In this document: in pieces, positions 48,070 through 57,105 of the stretch
Layout: every line of letters begins with the position of its first letter
How positions within the stretch are numbered: position 1 is the stretch's first letter
Position numbers and translations under genes: made by a program
Notes under the pieces: model-generated
Told to the model about the DNA's origin: nothing
What the model saw: the letters and a program-made list of their open reading frames with translations, nothing else
Database searches by the model: none
From: Streptomyces alboflavus
GTDB lineage: Bacteria > Actinomycetota > Actinomycetes > Streptomycetales > Streptomycetaceae
Reading direction: 5' to 3'
DNA: 64,000 nucleotides
NCBI RefSeq assembly: GCF_000716675.1
Contig: NZ_JNXT01000008.1
Location: forward strand, 62,001-126,000

Positions 48070-48987
48070 TCAGCGCAGCAACCGGGCTTCCTCCTCGGTG
48101 ACCGGCTCCCCCGCCGTCACCCCGTGCAGCACATGGGCGAGCACCTCCGCGCCCCGCACGACGCGCGGCCCAGGCCGGTTGAAGTACGCCGGGCCGTCCA
48201 GGACCCAGACGCGCCCGTCCCGTACGGCGGGCAGCTCCGCCCAGCCCGGCAGCGCCTCCAGGAGCGCGCGTTCCCGCAGGGTGCGCTCCGGGCTGAAGCC
48301 GCAGGGAAGCACGAGCACGACGTCCGGCCGGGCGGCCCGCACGGCCTCCCAGGCCATGGGCCGGGTGTGCTCGCCCGGGGCCGCGAGGAGCGGTTCGCCT
48401 CCGGCGCACTCGATCTGTTCGGGAACCCAGTGGCCCGCGGGCCACAGCGGGTCCAGCCACTCGATGGCGACGGTACGCGGCCGGGGGCGCCCGCGCGTCA
48501 GCGCCCGCACCGTCGCGAGCCGCCGCCGCAGCTCCTCGCGGCGTTCACGCGCGACCGCGCCGACGCCGAGGAGCTCCCCGACGCGCACGACGCAGTCCAG
48601 GACGTCGTCCAGGAGCCGCGGCTCCAGGCTGAGCACGCGGGGCCCGTCGCCGTCGAGGACACGCACGGCGTCGCGCACGCTCTCGTACGACACCGCGCAC
48701 ACGTCGCACAGGTCCTGGGTGAGCACCACGTCGGGGGCGAGCCGGGACAGGGCCGCGACGTCGAGGGTGTAGAGCGAGGAGCCGTTGTGCGGGCCGCCGC
48801 CGACGGCCGCGGAGATCTCCCGGCTGGCGAGTGCGTCCGGGGAGAACCCGGCCGCGGTAACCACGGGCACGGCGGCCACCCGGGCCGGCGGCCAGTCGCA
48901 CTCGTGCGTGCGGCCCACGAGATCGTCGAGCAGGCCGAGTTCGGCGACGAGGTCGGTGGCCGCGGGGAGCAGGGAGACGATGCGCAT
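48070..48987 (-). CDS. BtuF-like cobalamin-binding protein
   Basis: 305 aa. Helical-backbone substrate-binding fold of the BtuF/FecB class: [51 protein letters not shown] (a Cys pair), and [23 protein letters not shown]. There is no signal peptide or lipobox, so it appears cytoplasmic, as in many actinobacterial members. It is the last gene of the putative B12 operon, 15 bases after the S-component gene. A cytoplasmic cobalamin- or corrinoid-handling role is more likely than surface capture. Confidence 0.78.
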   Translation of the reverse strand: MRIVSLLPAATDLVAELGLLDDLVGRTHECDWPPARVAAVPVVTAAGFSPDALASREISAAVGGGPHNGSSLYTLDVAALSRLAPDVVLTQDLCDVCAVSYESVRDAVRVLDGDGPRVLSLEPRLLDDVLDCVVRVGELLGVGAVARERREELRRRLATVRALTRGRPRPRTVAIEWLDPLWPAGHWVPEQIECAGGEPLLAAPGEHTRPMAWEAVRAARPDVVLVLPCGFSPERTLRERALLEALPGWAELPAVRDGRVWVLDGPAYFNRPGPRVVRGAEVLAHVLHGVTAGEPVTEEEARLLR

Positions 48988-49002
48988 GCCCCGACCGTAC
49001 GT

Positions 49003-49872
49003 TCAGGGGCCGCCGGGCGTCCCGTCCGCCCCGTCCGCCGCCGGGCGCGGGGCCGGGGCGAAGCGCACCGGCGCCTGGAAGCGGGCCTTGCGGGCGGCGC
49101 GCCGGAAGACGGTGAGCACGGCGGGTCCCGCGAGCATCACGCACACGAAGTTCGTCACCGCCCGCCCGGTGTCCCAGCCCAGGGACGTCGCCAGGTCGAA
49201 GGCGATGTAGCGCTGCCACTGCTCGGTGAAGGGCAGCCCGGGGAGGTAGGCGATGGAGCTGTTCGGGTCGAGGGAGAAGGGCCAGAAGGACAGGTTCAGG
49301 AGGAACCCGAAGAGATAGCCGGACAGCGATCCGTACACCGCGAGCATCAGCACCTCCAGCCGCCCGGTGGCCCGTGGGAGCAGCCCCGCGAGCATGCCCA
49401 CGAAGGCGCAGCCGAACATCTGGTACGGCATCCACGGCCCGACCCCGCCCGTGATGAGCGCCGAGGCGAACAGCGAGGTGCAGCCGAGGGTGAAGCCGAA
49501 GCCGGGACCGTACACGCGCCCGGCGAGCACGAGGATGAAGAAGACCGTCTCGATCCCGGCCGTGCCCGCCCCGAGAGGCCGGATCGCCGCGTTCACGGCG
49601 GAGAGCACGCCGAGCATCGCGAGGGCCTTGGAGTTGATGCCGCCCTCGGCGATCTCCGAGATCACCACGCACAGCACGAGGACGAGCAGCACGCCGAAGA
49701 TGAGCAGGGGCGCGTACGTCGAGCCGAAGGTACCGGGGGCGACCACGAAAGGCCAGAAGAAGGCGACCACGCCGAGGAACGCGGCCATCGCGATGACGAC
49801 TCCGGCGCGGGGGGTGATCCTGATCGCGGTGGTACGGGTCACGGGGGTACGGGGCTGCGCGCGCTCGCTCAC
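49003..49872 (-). CDS. ECF transporter S component (probable cobalamin type)
   Basis: 289 aa. About six membrane segments: VIAMAAFLGVVAFFWPFVV, LLIFGVLLVLVLCVVIS, a conserved AVNAAIRPLG turn, VFFILVLAGRVYGPGFGFTLG, YQMFGCAFVGMLAGLLP, and SLSGYLFGFLLNL. S components bind the vitamin and dock on the EcfT-EcfA module. Substrate assignment to cobalamin rests on context: cobalamin-riboswitch-like leader, BtuF-like gene and transcobalamin-like surface proteins in the same locus. The GTG start overlaps the stop of the ATPase gene (GTGA). Confidence 0.78.
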   Translation of the reverse strand: MSERAQPRTPVTRTTAIRITPRAGVVIAMAAFLGVVAFFWPFVVAPGTFGSTYAPLLIFGVLLVLVLCVVISEIAEGGINSKALAMLGVLSAVNAAIRPLGAGTAGIETVFFILVLAGRVYGPGFGFTLGCTSLFASALITGGVGPWMPYQMFGCAFVGMLAGLLPRATGRLEVLMLAVYGSLSGYLFGFLLNLSFWPFSLDPNSSIAYLPGLPFTEQWQRYIAFDLATSLGWDTGRAVTNFVCVMLAGPAVLTVFRRAARKARFQAPVRFAPAPRPAADGADGTPGGP

Positions 49873-51575
49873 CGGGCCCCCGCCTCCGCCGTCGTGAGCG
49901 CCGCCGACACCTGTTCCACCGTCAGATACGGCAGCGGCGCGAGCACCTTGGCCACCTGCGGCGCGAACACCGGTGAGGCCACCACGACTTCGGCGGCCGG
50001 GCCGTCGGCGACGATCTCGCCCTCGGCCATCACGACGACCCGGTCGGCGGTCCTCGCGACGAACTCAACGTCGTGCGTCGACACCACGACCGCGCGCCCC
50101 TCGGCGGCCAACTCGTCCAGGATCGCGGTGAGTTGTGCCTTGGCGCGGTAGTCGAGACCGCGCGTCGGCTCGTCCAGGAGGACCACACCGGGCGCGGCGG
50201 ACAGCTGGATCGCGAGGACCAGGGCGAGTTTCTGGCCCTCGGACAGGTCGCGGGGGTGGGTGGCGCCGTCGATGCCGGGGGCGAGGCGGTCCAGGATCGC
50301 GCGGGCGCCGGGGCCGTCCGGATGCGCCGACTCGGCGTCCGCCTGGTCGAGTTCCTGCCGCACGCTCTCCAGGTAGAGCAGGTCCGTCGGGGTCTGCGGG
50401 ACGAGCCCGACGAGGCGCCGGGCCTCGGTGGCGGCGACGGCGCCCGGGTCGCGGGAGCCGTCCTCCTTGCCGGGGCCCGGGTCGCGGGAGCCACGCTCCC
50501 TGCCGGAATCCGCCCCGAACGGCACCACCCGCACCGTCCCGCCCGTCCGCGTCCCCGACCCCTGGAGCGCCCACAGGAGCGACGACTTGCCGGAGCCGTT
50601 GCGGCCCATCAGGGCGGTGGTCTCGCCGCCGCGCAGCTCCACGTCGGCCTCGCGGACGGCGGGCAGGGCCTGGCCCCGGTAGCGGACGCTGACGCCCCGC
50701 GCGTCCAGGAGCCGGGTCCTTCCGGCCGCCGGGGCCGGGGGCCGGGCGGCGGGGACGGGCGCCCCGGCGAGGCGGGTGCGCAGCGGGGCGGCGGCGCGGC
50801 GCGCGTCGCGGACCGACAGGGGCAGCGGCGTCCAGTCGGCGCGGCGGCCGAGCTCCACCACCGGCGGGGCGATCGTGGTCGTACGGAAGATCTCGGCGGG
50901 CGGCCCGGAGACCACCCGGCCGTCGCCCGGCAGGTGCAGGACGCGGTCGGCGTACTGCACGACCCGCTCCAGGCGGTGCTCGGCGAGCAGGACGGTGACG
51001 CCGAGGTCGTGCACGAGCCGGGTGATGGCCGCGAGGACCTCCTCGGCGGCGGTCGGGTCGAGGGCGGAGGTGGGCTCGTCCAGGACCAGGACGCGCGGGT
51101 GGGCGGTCAGGACGGAGCCGATCGCGACGCGCTGCTGCTGGCCGCCGGACAGCTCGTGCAGGGCGCGGTGGCGCAGGTCGGCGAGGCCGAGCAGGTCGAG
51201 GGTCTCCTCGACGCGCTTGCGCATGGTGGCGGGCGGGACCGCCAACTGCTCCATGGCGTAGGCGAGTTCCTCCTCCACGGTGTCGGTGACGAAGCCGTCG
51301 AGGGGGTCCTGGCCCACCACCCCGACGACGTCGGCGAGTTCCCGGGGCGGGTGGCCCGCGGTGTCGCGGCCGTCCACGGCCACCGTCCCGTACAGGGTGC
51401 CGCCGGTGAAGTGCGGGACGAGGCCGTTGACCGCGCCGAGGAGGGTGGACTTGCCGACGCCGGTGTGGCCGACGACGAGGCAGAGTTCGCCCTCCTCGAC
51501 GGTGAGGTCGACGTCGGTCAGGACGGGTTCGACGGTGTCGTCGTACTGGACGCTGACGTGGTCGAAGGTGATCAC
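49869..51575 (-). CDS. ECF transporter ATPase, two EcfA domains fused
   Basis: 568 aa from the GTG at 51575. The first ATPase domain (1-235) has Walker A GHTGVGKST, signature LSGGQQQR, Walker B VLVLDEPTSALDP and switch His in LAEHRL. The second (about 285-560) has Walker A GRNGSGKSS, signature LSEGQKLA, Walker B VVLLDEPTRGLDY and switch His in STHDVEF. The fusion supplies the EcfA/EcfA' pair of an energy-coupling-factor importer in one chain. The inter-domain linker and a duplicated GSRDPG unit inside the second domain are low-complexity. GTGA overlap with the EcfT gene. Confidence 0.9.
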   Translation of the reverse strand: MITFDHVSVQYDDTVEPVLTDVDLTVEEGELCLVVGHTGVGKSTLLGAVNGLVPHFTGGTLYGTVAVDGRDTAGHPPRELADVVGVVGQDPLDGFVTDTVEEELAYAMEQLAVPPATMRKRVEETLDLLGLADLRHRALHELSGGQQQRVAIGSVLTAHPRVLVLDEPTSALDPTAAEEVLAAITRLVHDLGVTVLLAEHRLERVVQYADRVLHLPGDGRVVSGPPAEIFRTTTIAPPVVELGRRADWTPLPLSVRDARRAAAPLRTRLAGAPVPAARPPAPAAGRTRLLDARGVSVRYRGQALPAVREADVELRGGETTALMGRNGSGKSSLLWALQGSGTRTGGTVRVVPFGADSGRERGSRDPGPGKEDGSRDPGAVAATEARRLVGLVPQTPTDLLYLESVRQELDQADAESAHPDGPGARAILDRLAPGIDGATHPRDLSEGQKLALVLAIQLSAAPGVVLLDEPTRGLDYRAKAQLTAILDELAAEGRAVVVSTHDVEFVARTADRVVVMAEGEIVADGPAAEVVVASPVFAPQVAKVLAPLPYLTVEQVSAALTTAEAGAR

Positions 51576-52771
51576 TTGGCGGTGGCTTTCTCGGGTCGCC
51601 GGGCGGGGACGCGGGGCGCGGCCTGCGGGGCGGTGGTGGGCAGCGGCGGGGGCGCGAGGAATCCGGCGGCGCCCGCGAGCAGGATCGCCGCCGTCGGGAC
51701 CAGCGGCAGGCTGGGCCAGCTCAACGGGTAGAGGGACGGGTTGAGTTCGGCCGCGTCGAAGCCCGCGCCCGCGAACAGGAGCACGGCGGAGAGGACACCG
51801 CAGGCGGCGACGGCCCACTCCTCGAACCGCCACGGGTCGGGCCGGTACGCGGTCCGGGTGACGCGCCGCCCGCCGAGCCGCAGCCCCGCCACGCACAGGA
51901 CCGCACCGGCCGCGAGCGCGGGCAGCCCGAGGAACGCGGGCGTGGAGGCGTCGAGCAGTCCGTACGCACCGGCGCACAGACCGCACATGCCGAGCAGCAT
52001 CAGCGCCCCGGTCAGCCGCCGCGACGCCTTCGTGGCGCTGCCCGCCCGGCCGTAGCCGCGCGAGTCCATGGCCGCGGCCAGGCGCAGCGAACGCTCCAGG
52101 GCGTCCTCCAGGACGGGCACCACGACGCCCCGCAGGGCCCGCAGCCCCTTGGTGCGGCCCGCGCGCAGGCGCCGGGCGCGGTGCACACGCTGCACGCTCT
52201 GCACGAGTTGCGGGGCGACGCTGATCGACACGGTGACGGCGACGCCGAGTTCGTACAGCGCGCCGGGCAGGACGCGCAGCGCCCGCTTGGGGTTGGCGAG
52301 GGTGTTCGCGGCACCGATGCAGCACAGCATGCAGGCGAGCCGCAGCCCGTCGATGGCGGCCGAAAGCACCGCTTCGAGGGAGACAGGGCCGCCGAGTTGG
52401 ATGCCCGCGTACCAGTCGGGGGTGGGGATGTGCGGCAGGGAGAACAGGAAGTGGTCGTGGGGCGTGATGCCGGTGGCGAAGACCGCGCGGAACAGGACGC
52501 GGATCGCGACGACGGTGAGCGCCAGGTACAGGTAGTACTTGAAGCCGCGCGCCCACGGCGCCTCGGTGCGGCGCATGCCGATCACGTAGCCGAGGACGGC
52601 GAGGACCAGGAAGAGCAGCAGCGGGTTGTTGGTGCGGCTCACGGCGGTCGCGAGCGCGAGCGCCCACACCCACCAGGCCAGCGGGTGCAGGGTGCGCGGC
52701 AGACGGCGCTCGTCCGCGCCCGGCAGGACACCGAGCGCGGGCGGACGTGCGGTGGGGTGACGGCGGCGCAC
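51572..52771 (-). CDS. ECF transporter transmembrane component EcfT (CbiQ family)
   Basis: 399 aa from the GTG at 52771, two bases after the stop of the upstream surface-protein gene. CbiQ/EcfT features: N-terminal helices HPLAWWVWALALATAV and PLLLFLVLAVLGYVI, and coupling motifs LRALRGVVVPVLEDALERSLRLAAAMDSRGYG, where the AxxxRGxxG-like AMDSRGYG contacts the ATPases. It transmits ATP hydrolysis to the S component. About eight membrane segments are visible, somewhat more than the usual 4-6, the extra ones being C-terminal. Confidence 0.88.
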   Translation of the reverse strand: MRRRHPTARPPALGVLPGADERRLPRTLHPLAWWVWALALATAVSRTNNPLLLFLVLAVLGYVIGMRRTEAPWARGFKYYLYLALTVVAIRVLFRAVFATGITPHDHFLFSLPHIPTPDWYAGIQLGGPVSLEAVLSAAIDGLRLACMLCCIGAANTLANPKRALRVLPGALYELGVAVTVSISVAPQLVQSVQRVHRARRLRAGRTKGLRALRGVVVPVLEDALERSLRLAAAMDSRGYGRAGSATKASRRLTGALMLLGMCGLCAGAYGLLDASTPAFLGLPALAAGAVLCVAGLRLGGRRVTRTAYRPDPWRFEEWAVAACGVLSAVLLFAGAGFDAAELNPSLYPLSWPSLPLVPTAAILLAGAAGFLAPPPLPTTAPQAAPRVPARRPEKATAK

Positions 52772-52773
52772 CC

Positions 52774-53736
52774 CTACTCCGTACGGCGGCGGCGCTTGGC
52801 CGCGTACGCGCCCGCGCCGCCGACAAGCAGCACCAGGGCGCCGGTGAGGGCGGCCGGTACGTACGAGCCCGCGTCGTGGTCGGCGTCGGCGGCCGGGGCG
52901 GCGTCGACGACCTTGGTGGAGGGGCCGGGCGCGGCCTTCGCGTCGCCGGAACCCGCCGACGGCGAGGACTTCTTGGTGGCGGAGGGCGACGGCGACTCCT
53001 TGGGCTTCGGCTTCGCCTTCCCCTCCTTCTCGCCCTTCCCGCCCTTCTCGCCCTTCTTGTCCTTCTTCGGCTTGGGTGCGGGCTTCTCCGTGACGGGCCG
53101 CTCGGGCGCCGGGCCGGTGTCGACGCCGGGCGGCAGCGGCTTCGCGGTCTTCGTCTGGTGCGGGGCGGGGGCCTTGCCGCCGACGGGGCGGGAGTTGCGG
53201 GCGCGCAGCTGGTTCGGGCTGACCGTCGGACGGCCCTTGGTGCCCTCGATGTTGGTGCCGCCGAAGATCCACAGGTCGACGCTGCCCGGCTTGGGCTTGT
53301 AGAGCATGGCGCCGAGCTGGCTGTACTCCCAGGTGTTCTCGCCCGGGTCGGCGTGCCAGTACGACCAGTAGGCGGTGGCGGGCGGCGTGAGGACGCAGTC
53401 GTCCTGCGCGGGCGTGGGGAACTGCTTGCCGCCCTTGTAGCCGCTGTATCCGATCCGGCAGATGAACGCGGGGCCGTCGTGGCCGGTGCCGGTGGTGCGC
53501 CAGCCGCCCTGGTTGAGCAGTTCGTAGCCGGTGGTGGGCGTGGTGCCGCAGGAGCGCAGGATCGGCCCGCCCCAGTCGCTGAAGTCGACGGCGAGGACCG
53601 CCCCGGACCGGGTGGTGCACTGCCCGATGGGCCGGGGCGCGGCGGCGGCCTGACCGGTGGTGGCGGCGAGCGCGCCCGCGGCCAGGGCGAGGGCGCCCGC
53701 CGCGCTGAGGGCGGTGCGCAGGACGCGGCGGATCAC
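52774..53736 (-). CDS. surface protein with SCO2322-like domain and C-terminal membrane anchor
   Basis: 320 aa from the GTG at 53736, overlapping the stop of the upstream gene (GTGA). Signal peptide to about AAAAPRP. A domain of about 120 residues with three conserved Cys follows: AVDFSDWGGPILRSCGTTPTTGYELL, HDGPAFICRIG, TPPATAYWSYWHADPG, SVDLWIFGGTN. The same domain is at the N-terminus of the next surface protein. I place it in the SCO2322-like family found beside CbiQ-type genes. A Lys/Pro-rich stalk (residues 200-280) leads to a single membrane helix, YVPAALTGALVLLVGGAGAYAA, and an RRRR tail; no sortase motif is visible. Confidence 0.78.
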   Translation of the reverse strand: MIRRVLRTALSAAGALALAAGALAATTGQAAAAPRPIGQCTTRSGAVLAVDFSDWGGPILRSCGTTPTTGYELLNQGGWRTTGTGHDGPAFICRIGYSGYKGGKQFPTPAQDDCVLTPPATAYWSYWHADPGENTWEYSQLGAMLYKPKPGSVDLWIFGGTNIEGTKGRPTVSPNQLRARNSRPVGGKAPAPHQTKTAKPLPPGVDTGPAPERPVTEKPAPKPKKDKKGEKGGKGEKEGKAKPKPKESPSPSATKKSSPSAGSGDAKAAPGPSTKVVDAAPAADADHDAGSYVPAALTGALVLLVGGAGAYAAKRRRRTE

Positions 53737-56576
53737 CGGGGGCCTCCCGCGAGGCCGCCGCGGCGGCGGGCGACGACGAGGGTGCGCCAGCCCGCGAGGC
53801 ACAGGACGACGGCGGCGAGGGCGAGTCCCGTCACCTGCGCGCCGGTCGAGGCGAGGGGTCCGGTCGGGGTGTCCCCCGCCGCGGAGCCGCCCCCCGAGCC
53901 ACCCTCCGGGCCGCCTCCGGGCGTGACGATGTCGGTGCCGCTGCCGCCGTCGCCGGGAGCCCCCGCAGGGTCGTCCGACGACGCGCCCGGCGGCTGCGGC
54001 CGGGTCCCGTCGAGGTCCCGTACGAGCGTGCCGAACGAGGTGCCGAGGGCGCCGCCGAGCGCCTGCGTCGAGGCGCGGACGTCGGAGCCGCGCTGCCCGC
54101 CGGCCGCCACGTTGAAGCCGCCGTCCCGGTTCTGCTGCTTGGCCAGGAACTTCCGGGCCTTCTTGATCTGCGTCTTGTACTTCGGGGCGTCCAGGGAGAG
54201 GCCCTGGACCGCGAGGGCCGCGGAGTTGACGGAGTCGCCGGACGCGCCGGGGAACCCGCCGCTGCGCAGCTGCTTGGACGCGATCCACTTCAGGGCCTTG
54301 GTGACGGCCTTGTCGGACCGGGTGTCGCCGACGAGGTCCAGGGCCATCGCGGCCATGGCGGTGGAGTCCACCTCGGAGTCACCGGTCGGTGGGATGAGGC
54401 TCGGCCAGGCGCCGGAGGTCTTCTGCAGGCTCCGCAGGTACGTGACGGGGGCCGCGGCCGCGCGCTTCTCGCCCGCGCGCAGCTGCGCGATGACGGCGAG
54501 GGACTGCGAGAACACCGAAGGGGCGTACCGGTAGGCGCCCTTGGCGGCGCAGCTGCGGTCGGCGCCCTGGCTCTTCTTCTTGCACACGGCCTTGCCGAGG
54601 GCCGCGATCAGGTCGTGGCCCGCGAAGTCGCGCGGGTCACGGCCGACGGCCTGGGCGAGTACGGCGACCTTGCCGATGGAGCCACCGGCGGCGTGCGAGG
54701 TGCCCACGCCCGTCCAGTCGTTGACGGTGCGCCGCCCGGAGCTCGCGTCCTTGCCCTTGCCGTCGAGGAAGTCGACGATGCCGCGCAGCACGTTGTTGTT
54801 CGTGCCCGTGGCGGCGAGCGCGTAGGCGCCGTCGATGGTCAGGCCGTAGTCGGCGAAGCCGGTCCCGGCGACGTTCTCGTAGTAGTGGCCCTTCTTCAGC
54901 CGGGAGCCCGCCGTGAGGTAGGCGGTGCCCTTCTTCAGGTCGGGGCCCTCACCCGCGCGCCACGGCGGCTTCACGCCGGAGGTCGGGGGCTTCACCGGGT
55001 CCGGGTCGGAGGGGTCGGTGGGGTCGACGGGCGGCTTCGTCGGGTCGACGGGCGGCTTGGTCTGGTCGGGGCGCTTGGTGGTGAGCGCGGCCAGGCTGGT
55101 GCGCGCGCCCGCGAACGCGGCGGCCCAGGTCGGGAAGATCGCCGGGTCGGTGGCGTCCTCGTCGGAGCCGAAGCCGCCGGACTTCGTCTGCTGCCTCGAC
55201 AGCCAGGACACGGCGGCGTCCGCACGCACGGTGTCGCCGAGGAGCCGCATCGCCTGGGCGGACCTGGCGGTGGCGGTGACGTCGCCGGTGGTGACGCCCG
55301 GGTAGGCGGCGACGGCGCCGGTGGGCAGTTGGGCGCCGCGCAGGTTCTTGCGGGCCTTCGCCACGGCGTCGGTGTGGCCGCCCGCCTGCTGGAGGGCGAT
55401 GGTCGCGTACGGGGTGGTGGCGGGGTCGCTGTAGGAGCAGGTGTCGCCGTCGCGCATGAGCGTCGGGCTGAAGCCGCCGTCCTTGCACTGGTGGGCGGCG
55501 ACGCGCGCGACGGACTCGGCGGGGATCTTCCGGCCCGCGCGGTGCAGCGCGAGCACGGCGAGGGACTGTGTCTCCACGTCGCCGACACCGGGGAAGTCGC
55601 CCTTGGCGACGCAGTCGGCGGTGCCGCCCGCGGTGCACACGCTTCTGCCGAGGTCACGGGCCAGGTTGTGGCCGCCGAAGGAGTGCGGGTCACCCTCGGT
55701 GCTCTCGGCGAGCAGCGCGAGCAGGGCCGCGCCCAGCGGGCTCGGGGCCTTGTCGGTGCCCTGCGGGTAGGCGAACTCCTCGGTGCGCGCGGCGAGGTAG
55801 GACTTCATCCGGTCGAGGGTGGTACTGCGGCCCTTGGTGGCGGCGAGGGCGAGGGCGGTGTTCGCCGTCTGGTAGAGGTTGGCGCTCTCGGCGCCCTCGT
55901 CGCGGACGTGGTCGCCCTCGGTCAGCCGGCCCCTCAGCCAGGCGTCCGCGGCCTTCAGGTCGACCTTGCCCGGCTTGACGTCGGGCGGGTTGTCACCGGG
56001 GTCGGTCTGGCCGCCCGCGCGCACCTGGGCGGGGGTGAAGGTGGGGCCGCCGCTGGTGCCGTCGGGGTCGGTGGCGCCGAACACCCAGGCCTCGACGGAG
56101 CCGTTCTTCGGCTTCTGGCTCATGGCGCCGAGCGGGCTGTACGTCCAGTAGTCCTGGCCGGGCGGGGCGATCCAGTACGACCAGTAGGCGGTGGCGGGCG
56201 GAGTGAGCTTGCACTGCTCCTGGCCCGGCGTCGGGTACTGCTTGCCCGCGTTGAACTCCTTGTGCCCGAGGCGGCAGATGAACGCGGGCCCGTCGTGCTC
56301 GGTGCCCTCGGTGCTGAATCCGGCCTCGTGCAGCAGGTCGTAGCCGGTCGTCGGCGTCGCGTCACAGCCGCGCACCACACCGCCGCCCCAGTCGGCGAAG
56401 TCCACCGCGACGACCGCGCCCTTGGTGCGGGTGCAGGAGCTCATCGGGTCGGCCGCGGCGGGGGTGGCCGGGCCGAGCAGCAGGACGCCGCCGCCCAGCG
56501 CTGTCGCGGCCGCGCACAGCAGCGCGAGACCTCTCGTGCGTATGCTCCGGACCCGTCCGGTTCCCTGCCCCACCAC
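53733..56576 (-). CDS. sortase-anchored surface protein with two alpha/alpha-toroid regions
   Basis: 947 aa from the GTG at 56576; a GTG at 56660 would add 28 residues before a normal signal peptide. After the signal: a domain homologous to the neighbouring surface protein (AVDFADWGGGVVRGCDATPTTGYDLL), then two regions of prenyltransferase/squalene-oxidase-like helical repeats (about 190-480 and 520-845) with motifs such as QCKDGGFSPTL, RQQTKSGGFGS, SKQLRSGGFPGA and KQQNRDGGFNVA. The linker has Pro/Thr-rich KPPVDPT repeats. The C-terminus has LASTG, a hydrophobic helix and an RRRGG tail, fitting a class E sortase (LAXTG). This barrel fold is shared with transcobalamin and intrinsic factor, so B12 capture at the wall is proposed from context. 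First gene of the operon, under a cobalamin-riboswitch-like leader. Confidence 0.8.
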   Translation of the reverse strand: MVGQGTGRVRSIRTRGLALLCAAATALGGGVLLLGPATPAAADPMSSCTRTKGAVVAVDFADWGGGVVRGCDATPTTGYDLLHEAGFSTEGTEHDGPAFICRLGHKEFNAGKQYPTPGQEQCKLTPPATAYWSYWIAPPGQDYWTYSPLGAMSQKPKNGSVEAWVFGATDPDGTSGGPTFTPAQVRAGGQTDPGDNPPDVKPGKVDLKAADAWLRGRLTEGDHVRDEGAESANLYQTANTALALAATKGRSTTLDRMKSYLAARTEEFAYPQGTDKAPSPLGAALLALLAESTEGDPHSFGGHNLARDLGRSVCTAGGTADCVAKGDFPGVGDVETQSLAVLALHRAGRKIPAESVARVAAHQCKDGGFSPTLMRDGDTCSYSDPATTPYATIALQQAGGHTDAVAKARKNLRGAQLPTGAVAAYPGVTTGDVTATARSAQAMRLLGDTVRADAAVSWLSRQQTKSGGFGSDEDATDPAIFPTWAAAFAGARTSLAALTTKRPDQTKPPVDPTKPPVDPTDPSDPDPVKPPTSGVKPPWRAGEGPDLKKGTAYLTAGSRLKKGHYYENVAGTGFADYGLTIDGAYALAATGTNNNVLRGIVDFLDGKGKDASSGRRTVNDWTGVGTSHAAGGSIGKVAVLAQAVGRDPRDFAGHDLIAALGKAVCKKKSQGADRSCAAKGAYRYAPSVFSQSLAVIAQLRAGEKRAAAAPVTYLRSLQKTSGAWPSLIPPTGDSEVDSTAMAAMALDLVGDTRSDKAVTKALKWIASKQLRSGGFPGASGDSVNSAALAVQGLSLDAPKYKTQIKKARKFLAKQQNRDGGFNVAAGGQRGSDVRASTQALGGALGTSFGTLVRDLDGTRPQPPGASSDDPAGAPGDGGSGTDIVTPGGGPEGGSGGGSAAGDTPTGPLASTGAQVTGLALAAVVLCLAGWRTLVVARRRGGLAGGPR

Positions 56577-56692
56577 TGCCCCCCGGGCGTCTGCCGCACC
56601 GGACTTCGTGTGGTGGCGGGTCCGGGGCCGGGGCCCGTGTGGAGAAACCGTCCGAACCACGCCGTAGTCCGCGACGGCGTCAATCGCTAGCC

Positions 56693-56797
56693 CTCAGTCC
56701 AGGTAATCCGGCTCGCCCGCCGGGCACTTGAGGTGCTCGGCGAACCTACGGTTGCGGGTCAGCGCCGGACTTCGACCGGCTTCCCCTGATGACTGAG
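56693..56797 (-). ncRNA. cobalamin riboswitch-like element of the minus-strand operon
   Basis: Read on the minus strand: P1 CTCAGTC (56797-56791) pairs with GACTGAG (56699-56693). The core (56786-56745) reads GGGGAAGCCGGTCGAAGTCC then GGCGCTGACCCGCAACCGTA, fitting the cobalamin core (GAAgCCGGT..AAtCCGG..CTG.CCCGCAAC). A B12-box-like GAGCCGGATTACCTGG follows before P1 closes. About 105 nt, shorter than the usual 200-nt class. Downstream, CGCCGT...ACGGCG (56660-56680 region) could be an expression-platform hairpin. Confidence 0.85.
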
Positions 56798-56812
56798 CTT
56801 GGAATCGGCCGA

Positions 56813-56842
56813 ATTAGAGCACAGTTGCGAATGCGCTGGCAA
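56813..56842 (-). promoter_or_regulatory. promoter of the B12 operon
   Basis: TTGCCA (56842-56837), 18 bases, then TCTAAT (56818-56813) fits a housekeeping promoter. The start site would fall near 56806, about nine bases before the riboswitch P1 stem, which is consistent with its placement. Confidence 0.65.
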
Positions 56843-56880
56843 GGGTGTGCGGGTTCTGTGTGCTTCGAGTACCGTCCTGT

Positions 56881-56978
56881 GCTGCCGATCGGGGGAATCT
56901 GGTGCGAACCCAGAGCTGACGCGCAGCGGTGTGGACCGGCAGGGAGCCGGGCCGAGCCCGAATGCCCGAACGGCCAGC
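56881..56978 (+). ncRNA. cobalamin riboswitch-like element of the secreted-protein gene
   Basis: P1 GCTGCCG (56881-56887) pairs with CGGCCAGC (56971-56978) with one bulge. The core at 56891-56930 reads GGGGGAATCTGGTGCGAACC then CAGAGCTGACGCGCAGCGGT, fitting the cobalamin aptamer core; the B12-box-like GAGCCCGAATGCCCG (56954-56968) follows. About 98 nt and laid out like the minus-strand element. It lies 128 bases before the start codon of the plus-strand gene. Confidence 0.83.
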
Positions 56979-57105
56979 GTCAATGGACGTCGACCCCACG
57001 CGCTCGGGCGACGGCCGCGTGCCGTCCGGCTCGGGTCCGCGCACAGGGGGCCCTGCCGCGGGGGGACGTGAGGCCGCCGCCCCCTCACCCCGGGAGCTCC
57101 CCGAC

